A DNA stretch of 64,000 nucleotides, taken from the NCBI RefSeq assembly GCF_001426665.1, contig NZ_LMEY01000028.1, forward strand, positions 124,001 to 188,000, given 5' to 3'. Below are positions 8,645 through 17,212 of this stretch, piece by piece. The position numbers and the translations under genes were made by a program. Source of the DNA: Rhizobium sp. Root1334. Lineage in GTDB: Bacteria; Pseudomonadota; Alphaproteobacteria; Rhizobiales; Rhizobiaceae. The notes beneath the pieces are model-generated. The model worked only from the letters and a program-made list of their open reading frames with translations. It ran no database searches and was not told the DNA's origin. The stretch's first letter is position 1. Every line of letters starts with the position of its first letter.

Positions 8645-9334
8645 TCAGACTTCGGAGCCGGCCATTTCAGCGACATTTTTTGCCGGTTGGCAAAACGAGG
8701 CAATGGCCGCCTCGCAGGCACGCATGAAGCGCATGGAGGGGCCTTCACTGCCGGTTGCGAGCTTGCTCACCTGGGCACCCTCCATCAACATCGAAAGAGT
8801 GTCGGATAGCAACTCCGGTTCGCTCACGCCGGCATCGCGACAGAGTTTTTCGAGACGGCGCTGCTGGGTGATCTTGAAGTTTTCAATGACGGCATGGGCG
8901 GGATGGCCCTGCTCCTTGAGCTCAACGGCCGCATTGGCCAGATCGCACCCATATTGATTGTCGGCCAGACACTGTGCACGGGCTTTTACCCAGCTGTGGA
9001 GCTGGGCCATCGGATCGTTTGGATGGGATGCTTCGAGCTGATCCCAGAAAGCGGCGGCTTTTTCGGATGTGAACCGCAATGCTTCGCAGATCAGGTCATC
9101 TTTCGAGCCGAAATGACGGTAGAGCGTCATCTTGTTGGTTTCTGCCGCTTCGGCAATCGCATCGACGCCGATACCGCGAATCCCGTGCTGCCGGAACAGC
9201 TCGCAAGCCGTTGAAACAATACGATCTCGCGGCGCCTGGCGCGCTTGCACGCAGTCACCTTTTTCCAGCCTTATATCTGCCGGTTTCGGAGACGATACGG
9301 ATTTCGAATTTTTATTGACAAGGCTTCTTGACAT
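8645..9334 (-). CDS. TetR family transcriptional regulator
   Basis: 229 residues. The TetR helix-turn-helix occupies about residues 38-85 (IVSTACELFRQHGIRGIGV...TNKMTLYRHFGSKDDLI), followed by an all-helical ligand domain with FWDQLEASHP. It is a ligand-responsive repressor. A 6-bp inverted repeat (TGTTAC-N6-GTAACA) 29 bases upstream of its start is a likely autoregulatory site. The amidohydrolase cluster follows in the same orientation after 140 bases and may be a target. The N-terminal 30 residues are poorly conserved in type, so a later start is possible. Confidence 0.9.
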   Translation of the reverse strand: MSRSLVNKNSKSVSSPKPADIRLEKGDCVQARQAPRDRIVSTACELFRQHGIRGIGVDAIAEAAETNKMTLYRHFGSKDDLICEALRFTSEKAAAFWDQLEASHPNDPMAQLHSWVKARAQCLADNQYGCDLANAAVELKEQGHPAHAVIENFKITQQRRLEKLCRDAGVSEPELLSDTLSMLMEGAQVSKLATGSEGPSMRFMRACEAAIASFCQPAKNVAEMAGSEV

Positions 9335-9362
9335 AGGTGTGACCGGTCGGTAACTATTCGAA

Positions 9363-9380
9363 TGTTACTTACTGGTAACA
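9363..9380. promoter_or_regulatory. candidate TetR operator
   Basis: Perfect inverted repeat TGTTAC-TTACTG-GTAACA. A further GTAAC half-site lies at 9350-9354. It sits between the tetR start (9334, minus) and the small gene at 9461 (plus), so it could control both. Confidence 0.4.
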
Positions 9381-9460
9381 CTGCAATGCAACGATGTCAA
9401 GGTTAAGACACCGGACGGGATCCGCCCGCCGGAAAAGACGATGAACGAAGGAATACCCCA

Positions 9461-9724
9461 ATGCACCAGGCAAACAGCGATCTGACCATCCATGAGGTCC
9501 TGACAGACCCGATGATCCGTGCCGTAATGCGTGCGGACGGCGTCACGACCAATGAAATGAAAACGCTTCTCTACTCCGCTGCCAGCGCACTTCGCCAGAT
9601 GCAGCCGGGAACCGTAAGCGCCAAAAATCATACGGCCAACCTGCTGGCGGCTCCCAAGCGCCGCCTGCTGTCGATGGTCCATCCGCTCGCTTCGCGCTCG
9701 GACTGCCTACGCATGAGCGCGTAA
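9461..9724 (+). CDS. small conserved-looking protein of unknown function
   Basis: 87 residues, MHQANSDLTIHEVLTDPMI at the start, no signal peptide and no transmembrane segment. The part IHEVLTDPMIRAVMRADGV followed by a basic tail looks like a short family found in rhizobia, but I cannot name a domain. AAGGA precedes the ATG. The gene is followed by a strong bidirectional terminator and is divergent from tetR, which suggests control by the TetR protein. Codon use matches the neighbours. Confidence 0.6.
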   Translation: MHQANSDLTIHEVLTDPMIRAVMRADGVTTNEMKTLLYSAASALRQMQPGTVSAKNHTANLLAAPKRRLLSMVHPLASRSDCLRMSA

Positions 9725-9769
9725 CGAACTTAAATCTCCCGGCGCATCCCTCCCAAGAATGCGCAAACA

Positions 9770-9805
9770 AACCCAGCCGGATGCCTCCACCGGCTGGGTT
9801 TTTGT
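9770..9805. terminator. bidirectional rho-independent terminator
   Basis: AACCCAGCCGG (9770-9780) pairs with CCGGCTGGGTT (9790-9800) around a 9-base loop and is followed by TTTGTTT. The mirror side is AAACAA, so it can end both the small plus-strand gene and pncB on the minus strand. Confidence 0.85.
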
Positions 9806-9831
9806 TTGCAAAAATGATTGCCGCAACTGGC

Positions 9832-11136
9832 TCAGACCTTGACGGCCAGCTCGGCAAAATCCTCCGTTCCGAAGAACTTGAGATAGCGCTCGACTTCCGA
9901 AGGCTCGCCCGTCGCCTTGCGTGGATTGTCCGACAGCTTGACGGCAGCATGGCCGTTGGCATCGCTGACTTTGCAGACGACCGAAATCGGGTTCAGTCCA
10001 CTGACCTGGGTCGGCGCACACCCGGCAAAGTCGTTCGTCAGGTTGGTCCCCCAGCCGAAGCTCATGCGCACCCGTCCCTGGAAATGCCGGTAGGTTTCGA
10101 GAATTGTTTCAACGTCGAGGCCATCCGAGAAGATCAGGAGCTTTTCCTTGGGATCACGGCCCATCTTCTTCCACCAGGCGATGATCTTCTCGCCGCCTTC
10201 GATGGGCGGGGCACTATCCGGCCGGAAGCCCGTCCAGTCGGCAACCCAATCGGGGGCATTGCGCAGGAAAGCGGCCGTACCGAAGGCATCTGGCAAAACG
10301 ATCAACAGATTGCCACCATAGAGCTGGTTCCAGTCCTGCAGAACCTTGTAGGGCGCCAGGCCCAGTTCCTGTTCGGTGCGCGCAAGCGCTGCGGCGACCA
10401 TCGGCAGTTCGTGCGCGTTGGTGCCCAGCGCTTCGAGATCCGTATCCATGGCCAGAAGCACGTTGCTGGTGCCGGAAAAGGACTTGCCGATGCCCTCCTT
10501 CAGTGCCTCGACGCACCAGCGCTGCCATAGGAAGCTGTGGCGGCGGCGCGTGCCGAAATCGGAGATCCGCAGGTCCGGATAGGTCTTCAGCTGCTCGACC
10601 TTCGACCACATCTTGGCCTTTGCACGCGCATAAAGCACATCCAGCGCAAATGGCCCCATATCCTTCATGGCCGTGCGCGAGCGCAATTCGTTGATGATCG
10701 CCAGTGCCGGAATTTCCCACATGGTCGTGTGGGTCCATTTGCCGGGAAAGGTCAATTCGTATTGGCCGTGCTTGCGGGACAGTTCGTAATCCGGAAGCTG
10801 GAAATCGGCGAGCCAGGCGAGGAAATCCGGTGCGAAGATCTGCTTGCGGCCATAAAACGTGTTGCCGGCGAGCCAGATCATTTCTTTCTTGGTGAACCGG
10901 AGACCGCGAACATAATCCAGCTGTTCGCGCAGTTCCTGCTCGTCGATTTCGTCGGTCAATAGAACCGTCTTGGTACGGTTGATGACCGAGAACGTTGCGT
11001 CGACGTCGGGATAGAGCCGCCAGATCATCTGCAGCATCAAAAGCTTGTAGAAATCCGTATCCAACAGGCTGCGCACGACCGGGTCGAGCTTCCAGGCGTT
11101 GTTATAGACGCGCTGCGCGATGTCCGTCTTGGTCAT
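9832..11136 (-). CDS. pncB: nicotinate phosphoribosyltransferase
   Basis: 434-residue NAD-salvage enzyme that joins nicotinate and PRPP to give nicotinate mononucleotide, using ATP to phosphorylate an active-site histidine. Family marks: [13 protein letters not shown] near the N-terminus, [21 protein letters not shown], the phosphorylated-histidine segment GTNAHELPM, and [10 protein letters not shown] near the end. I start at the ATG at 11136 (MTKTDIAQ), which has GGGAGAG upstream; an upstream in-frame ATG at 11205 lacks one. It stands alone between a terminator and the divergent ery genes. Confidence 0.95.
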   Translation of the reverse strand: MTKTDIAQRVYNNAWKLDPVVRSLLDTDFYKLLMLQMIWRLYPDVDATFSVINRTKTVLLTDEIDEQELREQLDYVRGLRFTKKEMIWLAGNTFYGRKQIFAPDFLAWLADFQLPDYELSRKHGQYELTFPGKWTHTTMWEIPALAIINELRSRTAMKDMGPFALDVLYARAKAKMWSKVEQLKTYPDLRISDFGTRRRHSFLWQRWCVEALKEGIGKSFSGTSNVLLAMDTDLEALGTNAHELPMVAAALARTEQELGLAPYKVLQDWNQLYGGNLLIVLPDAFGTAAFLRNAPDWVADWTGFRPDSAPPIEGGEKIIAWWKKMGRDPKEKLLIFSDGLDVETILETYRHFQGRVRMSFGWGTNLTNDFAGCAPTQVSGLNPISVVCKVSDANGHAAVKLSDNPRKATGEPSEVERYLKFFGTEDFAELAVKV

Positions 11137-11302
11137 GAAAGCTCTCTCCCGCTCCAGCACTGCATGGCGCGACGTATCCGTTATCCCCCAGTCATGGCAC
11201 GGCATTTAGCCTCGCCGCAACAGGCTGATGCAACAAAGCAATTGCCCGAAAGCCGCAAAACTCGCGCCGCACAGGGTTGCAAGAGCAAGATAGGCAGAAA
11301 AC

Positions 11303-11340
11303 ATCACATGATCACATACAAATATCACAAAATATCACTA
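11303..11340. repeat. four ATCAC direct repeats in the eryR-pncB intergenic region
   Basis: ATCAC occurs at 11303, 11311, 11324 and 11334, the last two inside AATATCACAA and AATATCACTA. They lie just upstream of a probable eryR promoter. Direct-repeat operators are common for DeoR-family repressors, so these are candidate EryR sites. The region 11137-11407 holds no gene. Confidence 0.45.
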
Positions 11341-11346
11341 TTTTGG

Positions 11347-11374
11347 TTGAAATTCTCACGCCGACAGTTATATC
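11347..11374 (+). promoter_or_regulatory. candidate eryR-tpiB-rpiB promoter
   Basis: TTGAAA (11347-11352), a 16-base spacer and TATATC (11369-11374), 34 bases before the eryR ATG. Confidence 0.4.
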
Positions 11375-11407
11375 AGGGACAGATACAGACCGCGCGAAAG
11401 CACTCCT

Positions 11408-12193
11408 ATGAAGCCCGAAGACCGCCGCCAGGCGATCATGGATATCCTGATGGAAACGGGCTCGGCTTCGGTCGAGGATCTCGCCGGCCGGTTCGCCGTC
11501 AGCAAGATGACCGTGCACCGCGATCTCGACGACCTCGAGCAGGCGGGCCTTTTGCGCAAGGTTCATGGCGGCGCCTCGATCCAGTCCAGCCCGCAGTTCG
11601 AAAGCGATTTCCGTTACCGCGAGAAGATTGCAGCGGAGGAAAAGCGGCGGCTGGCCCAACACGCAGCGACGCTGATCGAGCCCGGCCAGATCATCATCAT
11701 CGACGATGGCTCCACAGCAGGTGGCGTGGCCGATTATCTCAAGGATATCCGGCCGCTGACAGTGATCACCAACAATCTCGGCGTGATCAACAAACTGGCG
11801 GCGGTCCCCGGCATCGATGTGATCTCGCTTGGCGGCCAGTATTCGAAGAAATTCAACGGCTTTTTCGGCATCACCACCGAGGAAGCCCTCCGTTCGCTGC
11901 GTGCCGACATGGCCTTCCTGTCAAGTTCGGCCATCCACGGCGCCTCCGCCTTTCATCAGGATCAGGAAGTCGTCCAGACCAAACGCCAGATGATCAGGTC
12001 AGCGGCGCAGACCGTCCTGCTCGTCGATCACGGCAAGTTCGGCAAATCCGCCCTGCATTTCCTGACCGGGTTGGATCTCTTCGACACGGTTCTGACAGGT
12101 GCGGAAATCGAGCTGGCCTACGAACAAGACCTCAAGGACGCCGGTATCAAACTTCAGAAAATTAGCGGCAAAACCGCGGAGGAAACAGCATGA
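11408..12193 (+). CDS. eryR: DeoR family regulator, EryR type
   Basis: 261 residues. The N-terminal DeoR winged helix-turn-helix covers about residues 6-60 (RRQAIMDIL, VSKMTVHRDLDDLEQAGLLRKVHGGA), followed by the phosphosugar-binding DeoR C-terminal domain (IIIDDGSTAGGVA, VITNN, HGASAFHQDQE). Its stop overlaps the tpiB start by four bases, so it is translated with tpiB and rpiB. That order is the one in rhizobial erythritol loci, where the regulator controls this distal operon. ATCAC repeats upstream are possible binding sites. Confidence 0.85.
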   Translation: MKPEDRRQAIMDILMETGSASVEDLAGRFAVSKMTVHRDLDDLEQAGLLRKVHGGASIQSSPQFESDFRYREKIAAEEKRRLAQHAATLIEPGQIIIIDDGSTAGGVADYLKDIRPLTVITNNLGVINKLAAVPGIDVISLGGQYSKKFNGFFGITTEEALRSLRADMAFLSSSAIHGASAFHQDQEVVQTKRQMIRSAAQTVLLVDHGKFGKSALHFLTGLDLFDTVLTGAEIELAYEQDLKDAGIKLQKISGKTAEETA

Positions 12194-12957
12194 CAAAGAC
12201 ATCCGTCTGGGTTGGAACCAGCTGGAAAATGAACAAGACGCTGACTGAGGCCATGGCTTTTGCTGACGGTCTGGCAGAAGCCGACGCGACGCGCGACAAC
12301 CGCGTCCAGCGCTTCGTCATTCCGCCATTCACAGCCACACGCCAGGTGAAGGAGCGGCTTGCCGCCACCAGCGTCAAGGTCGGCGCACAGAATATGCATT
12401 GGGACGACGCTGGCGCCTGGACCGGCGAAATTTCGCCGATCATGCTCAGGGATTGCAATCTTGATATTGTCGAACTCGGCCATAGCGAACGGCGCGAACA
12501 TTTCGGCGAAACGGATCGCACGGTCGGCCTGAAGACGGCCGCCGCCGTTCGGCATGGCCTGACCCCGCTGATCTGCATCGGCGAAACGCTGGCCGAGCGC
12601 GAAGCCGGACAGGCCGATATCGTCCTGCGACGTCAGGTCGAAGGCGCGCTCGCGCTGATCGAGGGCGCAGACAAGAGCAAGCCCATCCTGCTTGCCTACG
12701 AGCCGGTCTGGGCAATCGGCGTCAATGGAATTCCCGCCTCCTCCGACTATGCCGACGAACGCCACGCCCTGATTGCCGAATGGGCAGGGGCACGCCTTGG
12801 CGTTTCCGTACCAGTTCTCTACGGCGGCAGCGTCAATCCCGGCAATTGCGAAGAGCTGATCGCCAAGCCGCATATCGACGGCCTGTTCATTGGCCGCTCG
12901 GCCTGGGATGTGGCGGGCTATCTCGACATCCTCACACGCGTCTCCTCGGCGCTTTGA
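12190..12957 (+). CDS. tpiB: triosephosphate-isomerase-like L-erythrulose-1-phosphate isomerase
   Basis: 255-residue TIM-barrel of the triosephosphate isomerase family: WKMN near the N-terminus, the catalytic histidine segment GHSERR, the catalytic glutamate in AYEPVWAIG, and the phosphate loop YGGSVNPGN. In Brucella and rhizobia the copy next to a DeoR regulator and an RpiB homologue (EryH) interconverts L-erythrulose 1-phosphate and D-erythrulose 4-phosphate. Neighbourhood supports that role over glycolysis. It is coupled to eryR and followed by rpiB after 26 bases. Confidence 0.88.
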   Translation: MTKTSVWVGTSWKMNKTLTEAMAFADGLAEADATRDNRVQRFVIPPFTATRQVKERLAATSVKVGAQNMHWDDAGAWTGEISPIMLRDCNLDIVELGHSERREHFGETDRTVGLKTAAAVRHGLTPLICIGETLAEREAGQADIVLRRQVEGALALIEGADKSKPILLAYEPVWAIGVNGIPASSDYADERHALIAEWAGARLGVSVPVLYGGSVNPGNCEELIAKPHIDGLFIGRSAWDVAGYLDILTRVSSAL

Positions 12958-12983
12958 AACCCAGTCAACGGAAGGATACAGCC

Positions 12984-13421
12984 ATGAAAATCGCAATCGG
13001 CGCCGACAGCGCAGGCAAGCCGCTTCTCGACATCATCGAAGCCCATCTCGCCACCAAAAGCGGCCTCGAAGTCAGCAATCTCAGCCAGTCCGGCTTTTAT
13101 GCCGATCTGTCCAAGGGGCTGGCCGAAACCATCGTCAATGGTCAGAACGATCGCGGCATCCTGATCTGCGGCACCGGCATCGGCGTCTCGATCGCCGCCA
13201 ACAAGGTGCCAGGCATCCGCGCGGCGCTCACCCACGACACCTATTCGGCCGAACGTGCCGCCAAATCCAACAATGCGCAGATCATTACCATGGGCGCGCG
13301 CGTCATCGGGCCGGAACTGGCCAAGGCCATCGTCGACAAGTGGCTGGACTCCGAATTCGACCCGAACGGCTCGTCGGCCGGCAATGTCGAGGCGATTGAC
13401 CGCCTCGATGCAGGCAAGTGA
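12984..13421 (+). CDS. rpiB: RpiB-type D-erythrulose-4-phosphate isomerase
   Basis: 145 residues of the RpiB/LacAB family: [18 protein letters not shown], the active-site [17 protein letters not shown], and [26 protein letters not shown]. The homologous EryI of Brucella converts D-erythrulose 4-phosphate to D-erythrose 4-phosphate, which feeds the pentose phosphate pathway. GGAAGG precedes the ATG. It is the last gene of the eryR operon, with a terminator 60 bases on. Confidence 0.9.
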   Translation: MKIAIGADSAGKPLLDIIEAHLATKSGLEVSNLSQSGFYADLSKGLAETIVNGQNDRGILICGTGIGVSIAANKVPGIRAALTHDTYSAERAAKSNNAQIITMGARVIGPELAKAIVDKWLDSEFDPNGSSAGNVEAIDRLDAGK

Positions 13422-13480
13422 CGTCCTGATCAAAACCCTTCAGCAGAATATGTGATCCTCCCTCATATCCTGCAGAGCGA

Positions 13481-13513
13481 CGCCCGGCGAAAATGCCGGG
13501 CGTTTTCGTTTGA
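13481..13513 (+). terminator. rho-independent terminator after rpiB
   Basis: CGCCCGGC / GCCGGGCG (13481-13488 and 13495-13502) with a GAAAAT loop, followed by TTTTCGTTT. Confidence 0.85.
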
Positions 13514-13619
13514 AGCGGTCTTGCCGCGCCGGTGGACCCACCCGGAGGGGGACCACATCTAATATACCTTAAGCGGGACACCGAAATCTCGGCGTCTGTA
13601 ACCGGAGGGTACCGGCGTT

Positions 13620-13934
13620 TCAGGAATTGAGGGTGTATCCATCCTGAGCTTCAGCGGCCAAGCGATCCGAATAGCGCCGCATCATTTCCACCTGAACTTC
13701 TGTCTGGAAGGCCATCACCTGGCTGCGGATGGCATCCTCGGAGCACCCGAGACTGCTCAGGCGTTTTGCCAAAGCGCGGCACTCGGTTTTCCAGTACTGG
13801 AGAGCCTCTTCGCCATGGACGTTTTCCAGCTCGCTGGCGCAGCGTCTGATGGTGCTTGCCTGTCCCGATAAGGGAAATGGCACGACCCGTTCTTCCGTTT
13901 CAGAAAAACGCACATCCTTCAACGCAGCACTCAT
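13620..13934 (-). CDS. small DUF6074 protein
   Basis: About 104 residues. VVPFPLSGQASTIRRCA, then ALQYWKTECRALAKRLSSLG and a helical end match the rhizobial DUF6074 family, of unknown function, in which a VxPFPL segment precedes a three-helix region. I start at the inner ATG at 13934 (MSAALKDV) because GGAG lies nine bases upstream; an ATG at 13949 has no such site. No membrane segment. The flanking region 13935-14288 shows no supported gene. Confidence 0.65.
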   Translation of the reverse strand: MSAALKDVRFSETEERVVPFPLSGQASTIRRCASELENVHGEEALQYWKTECRALAKRLSSLGCSEDAIRSQVMAFQTEVQVEMMRRYSDRLAAEAQDGYTLNS

Positions 13935-14288
13935 CAGGCGGTTCTCCATGTTGGTGATTCTGATTTACAAAGCATATGGTTAACGCTTCGTATCCGAAGC
14001 CTGGCTTTCCCGGTTTCAGCGTCCGAAAGCTCGCCTCCAGCGCGAGAATGCGCTGCCACGCCCAAGCCAAACTGAAGAACCCAAGCAGCAGATCAACCCC
14101 ACCCTCAGCTATCTCTGCACCCCCCCAAGACACAGCCTGCTCACACATCTCCCTGACCAATGCCCGCCTGATCGCCGGATGGACCGCTCCATCATCCGGT
14201 AGGGCGGCGCGAAAGTGCGCACGATGTCGCTTGCAATAATCATCCATATGTGAAAATCTTCTTTACATAAGAAAACTGGAGGGCGCAC
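13935..14288. other. intergenic region without a supported gene
   Basis: Open frames here on both strands have no ribosome site, no family resemblance and overlap each other. Near 14245-14268 there is an imperfect palindrome, TATGTG...TACATA, upstream of the leader ORF, which could be a regulator site. Confidence 0.5.
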
Positions 14289-14336
14289 ATGGACATCAAC
14301 AACCCGGCAGCACTTTGCGTGGAGTACATGCCATGA
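14289..14336 (+). CDS. 15-residue leader peptide coupled to the MaoC gene
   Basis: ATG at 14289, preceded by the strong site GGAGG (14277-14281), encodes [15 protein letters not shown] and ends in TGA at 14334-14336, which overlaps the MaoC start ATG at 14333. The arrangement fits a translated leader that delivers ribosomes to the MaoC gene. No run of one amino acid or attenuator stem is obvious, so coupling is more likely than classical attenuation. Confidence 0.5.
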   Translation: MDINNPAALCVEYMP

Positions 14337-14887
14337 GCGCCGCTGCACCGACCGTGGGCGTTTCCTCCACGCATCCTTCGGACATGCCGACGGACCATGC
14401 TTCGCTTCCGGTCTGGAACGCAGAAAACTGGCTCTATGAGGATTGGCCGGTTGGACAACGCATTCGATCATTGCGGCGCACGATGGCCGAGGGTGACAGC
14501 CACATGTTCAACATGCTGGTTACCGATATTCACCCTTACGTGCAGGACCAGATGTTTGCCGAGCGGGAGGGCGTTTTCGGCAAGCGGCTGATTGCTGGCG
14601 CCTTCGTGTTTTCAGCCGGCCTCGGGCTGGTCGCCACCAATTGCGTCAACGCCTTTTCCTATGGTTACGACAAGCTGCGCTTCATCAAGCCGGTCTTCAT
14701 CGGCGACACCATCTACACGATCCGCACCAACCTCGATAAGCGCCCGCGCTACAAGGACATGGGCCTGATCCGCGCCAGCTACGAGGTGTTCAAGGGCGAA
14801 GGCGAACTGGTGCTCTACTGCGAGCATCTGCAAACCGTGAAATACAAGAACCCGGCCGACTTTGCCGGCAAGACGGAAAAATCATAA
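14333..14887 (+). CDS. MaoC-like (R)-hydratase/dehydratase
   Basis: 184 residues with a hot-dog fold MaoC signature: [13 protein letters not shown] near the N-terminus, then the segment [17 protein letters not shown] followed by [20 protein letters not shown]. MaoC proteins add or remove water on enoyl-CoA thioesters. It is immediately followed (no gap) by a class III CoA-transferase, so a CoA-thioester substrate is likely. It is a paralogue of the MaoC gene at 25895. Start chosen at ATG 14333, overlapping a leader peptide stop. Confidence 0.85.
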   Translation: MSAAAPTVGVSSTHPSDMPTDHASLPVWNAENWLYEDWPVGQRIRSLRRTMAEGDSHMFNMLVTDIHPYVQDQMFAEREGVFGKRLIAGAFVFSAGLGLVATNCVNAFSYGYDKLRFIKPVFIGDTIYTIRTNLDKRPRYKDMGLIRASYEVFKGEGELVLYCEHLQTVKYKNPADFAGKTEKS

Positions 14888-16048
14888 ATGTCAGCGGATA
14901 CCGATCTTCCCCTCGCCGGCCTCGTCGTCGTCGATCTCAGTCAATTCCTGTCCGGTCCCTACTGTTCTCTGCGGTTGATGGATCTTGGCGCGCGGGTCAT
15001 CAAGATCGAGCGGCCCGATGGCGGCGACCTGTCGCGGCGCCTCTATCTCAGCGACACCGAGATCGGCGGCGATTCCACCATCTTCCACGCGATCAACCGG
15101 GCGAAGGAAAGCCTGTCGATCGACCTGAAGGACGAAAAGGATCTGGCCTCGCTGCGAACGTTGCTGACCAAGGCCGACGTGCTGATCCAGAACTTCCGGC
15201 CCGGCGTCATCGAACGGCTCGGGCTGGATTATGAAACGGTCGGGAAGATCAATCCGCGGCTCGTCTACGCATCGATCAGCGGCTATGGCGAGGAAGGCCC
15301 CTGGGTCAAGCGGCCGGGCCAGGACCTTCTGGCGCAATCGCGTTCCGGCGTGATGTGGCTCAACGGCGATGAGGATCAGGGGCCAGTTCCGTTCGGCCTG
15401 GCAATCGGCGACATGCTGGCCGGCGCAGCCCTTGCTCAGGGCATTCTCGCAGCGCTCGTCCGCCGTAGCATCAAGGGTACCGGCAGCCATGTCGAGACCA
15501 GCCTGCTCGAAGCATTGGTCGATTTTCAGTTCGAGGTACTGACAACCCACCTCAACGATGGGCGGCGCTTGCCGAAACGCGCAAATTTCCGCAGCGCCCA
15601 TGCCTATCTCTCGGCACCTTATGGCGTCTATGCGGCCGCCGACGGTTATCTCGCCATCGCCATGACGCCGATCCCGAAGCTGGCCGATCTGCTCGGCATG
15701 GACGAGCTTGCGCCCTACCGCGACAACTCCGCCACCTGGTTTACCGCGCGCGACGAGATCAAGGCGCTGATCGCCAAACGCATCGCGACCAAGACAACAG
15801 ACGAATGGCTGGCGATCCTTGAACCGGCGGATATCTGGTGCGCCCGGGTGCTGAACTGGAACGAGCTGATGGAGAGCGAAGGCTTTCAGGTTCTCGACAT
15901 GCTGCAGACCGTCACCCGCGAGGACAATATTTCCATCACGACAACGCGCTCGCCACTCCGCGTCAACGGTGTGCGCGCCAAGGTCGATCGTGCAGCACCG
16001 CGCATTGGCGAGCACAGCCAAGCCATCCGCGAGGAGTTCGGCCTATGA
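14888..16048 (+). CDS. class III CoA-transferase (CaiB/BaiF family)
   Basis: 386 residues. LAGLVVVDLSQFLSGPYCSLRLMDLGA at the start, KIERPDGGD, LSIDLKD, NFRPGVIERLGLDYE, and PGQDLLAQSRSG with the aspartate that forms the acyl-anhydride in this family. These enzymes move CoA between carboxylic acids. It is directly joined to a MaoC hydratase upstream and overlaps the next gene by four bases, so activation of an acid followed by hydration or dehydration is the probable chemistry. The acid is unknown; a product of 6-deoxysugar breakdown is an inference from the locus. Confidence 0.9.
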   Translation: MSADTDLPLAGLVVVDLSQFLSGPYCSLRLMDLGARVIKIERPDGGDLSRRLYLSDTEIGGDSTIFHAINRAKESLSIDLKDEKDLASLRTLLTKADVLIQNFRPGVIERLGLDYETVGKINPRLVYASISGYGEEGPWVKRPGQDLLAQSRSGVMWLNGDEDQGPVPFGLAIGDMLAGAALAQGILAALVRRSIKGTGSHVETSLLEALVDFQFEVLTTHLNDGRRLPKRANFRSAHAYLSAPYGVYAAADGYLAIAMTPIPKLADLLGMDELAPYRDNSATWFTARDEIKALIAKRIATKTTDEWLAILEPADIWCARVLNWNELMESEGFQVLDMLQTVTREDNISITTTRSPLRVNGVRAKVDRAAPRIGEHSQAIREEFGL

Positions 16049-17178
16049 CGATCACACTCAAGGGCATGACCTGGAACCACCCGCGCGGCTATGATCCGAT
16101 GGTCGCCTGCTCGCGCCGCTGGTTCAATGAAACCGGCGTCACCGTCGAGTGGGAAAAGCGCTCGTTGCAGGATTTCGAGACATTTCCAGTCGGAGAACTG
16201 GCAAGACAGTTCGATCTCATCGTCATCGACCATCCGCATGTCGGGCAGATCACTCATGAGAAATGCCTGCTGCCATTGGATATTGCCGGACGCGAGGGCG
16301 AACGTGCGGCGTTGGCCGCCGCCAGTGTCGGCAGATCCTATCCGAGCTATTCATGGCAGGGCCGCCAATGGGCATTTCCTATCGATGCGGCAACACAGGT
16401 GCAGGCCTGGCGGCCTGATTTGCAGGCCACGCCACCTGCCAATTGGCCAGAGATGCTTGAGTTGGCACGAGCTGGAAAAGTCCTCATCCCACTGCGCCCG
16501 CCCCATTCATTGATGTGTTTTTACACACTCTGCGGCAACCTCGGACGGCCTTGTGCGGTCGAGGGGCCGGGCGATCTGATCGGCATGGAAACCGGTATCC
16601 AGGTTTTCGAGATGTTGCGCGAGATCGCCGGTCTGGTCGATCCAGCCTGCTTTGAAATGGACCCGATCGCGATTCTGGAACGGATGGCAGCGCCAGAGGC
16701 AAAAGCCGCCGTATCACCACTGATCTATGGTTATGTCAGCTATTCCGTGGCTGGCTTCCGGCCGGGCCTCATTCGTTTCGGCGATATTCCACCGGTGGAC
16801 GACGGCGGCCCGATCGGCTCGGCGCTGGGCGGAACCGGTATTGCCGTCTCGGCATTTTCCAAAAACCCAGATGCCGCCATCGACTTTGCCTACTGGATCG
16901 CCAGCGGCGATATCCAGAAGACCGATTACGCCGCAGCGGGCGGACAGCCGGGCCATGCGCACGCGTGGGAGGATGCGGCGGTCAATCTCGCCACTGCCGA
17001 CTTCTATCGCGCCACCCACGCGACGCTTGACGCCGCCTGGGTCAGGCCCCGCCACGATGGCTACATGGGCTTCCAGCAGGCAGCATCGGATCGTTTGAAC
17101 GAAGGCCTGTTGCAGCGTCAATCGGCCAAATTAGTGGTGGCCGATATCAATCAGCTGTTCGCTGAAAGCTTCCGATAG
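16045..17178 (+). CDS. extracellular-solute-binding-like protein without signal peptide
   Basis: 377 residues with family 1 sugar-binding-protein features: GMTWNHPRGYDPM, a hinge region FDLIVIDHPHVGQI, WAFPIDAATQVQAWR, and the C-terminal GGTGIAVSAFSKNPDAAIDFAYWI. ABC binding proteins need an export signal, but this one begins MTITLKGMTW with no basic-hydrophobic leader. The start is fixed by a four-base overlap with the CoA-transferase stop. It may bind a ligand in the cytosol or be exported by other means. It is followed by a terminator and the convergent lactonase gene. Confidence 0.8.
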   Translation: MTITLKGMTWNHPRGYDPMVACSRRWFNETGVTVEWEKRSLQDFETFPVGELARQFDLIVIDHPHVGQITHEKCLLPLDIAGREGERAALAAASVGRSYPSYSWQGRQWAFPIDAATQVQAWRPDLQATPPANWPEMLELARAGKVLIPLRPPHSLMCFYTLCGNLGRPCAVEGPGDLIGMETGIQVFEMLREIAGLVDPACFEMDPIAILERMAAPEAKAAVSPLIYGYVSYSVAGFRPGLIRFGDIPPVDDGGPIGSALGGTGIAVSAFSKNPDAAIDFAYWIASGDIQKTDYAAAGGQPGHAHAWEDAAVNLATADFYRATHATLDAAWVRPRHDGYMGFQQAASDRLNEGLLQRQSAKLVVADINQLFAESFR

Positions 17179-17185
17179 AAGGACC

Positions 17186-17206
17186 GGCCGGCGGATAACG
17201 CCGGCC
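17186..17206. terminator. hairpin between convergent genes
   Basis: GGCCGGCG / CGCCGGCC with a GATAA loop, between the plus-strand binding-protein gene and the minus-strand lactonase gene. No T-run, so termination may be weak or bidirectional. Confidence 0.5.
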
Positions 17207-17212
17207 ACCTGT

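Noticed and set aside
13900..14247. A 115-codon minus-strand frame overlapping the DUF6074 gene start
   Set aside because: No ribosome site and no family resemblance; it overlaps another open frame and a better-supported gene.
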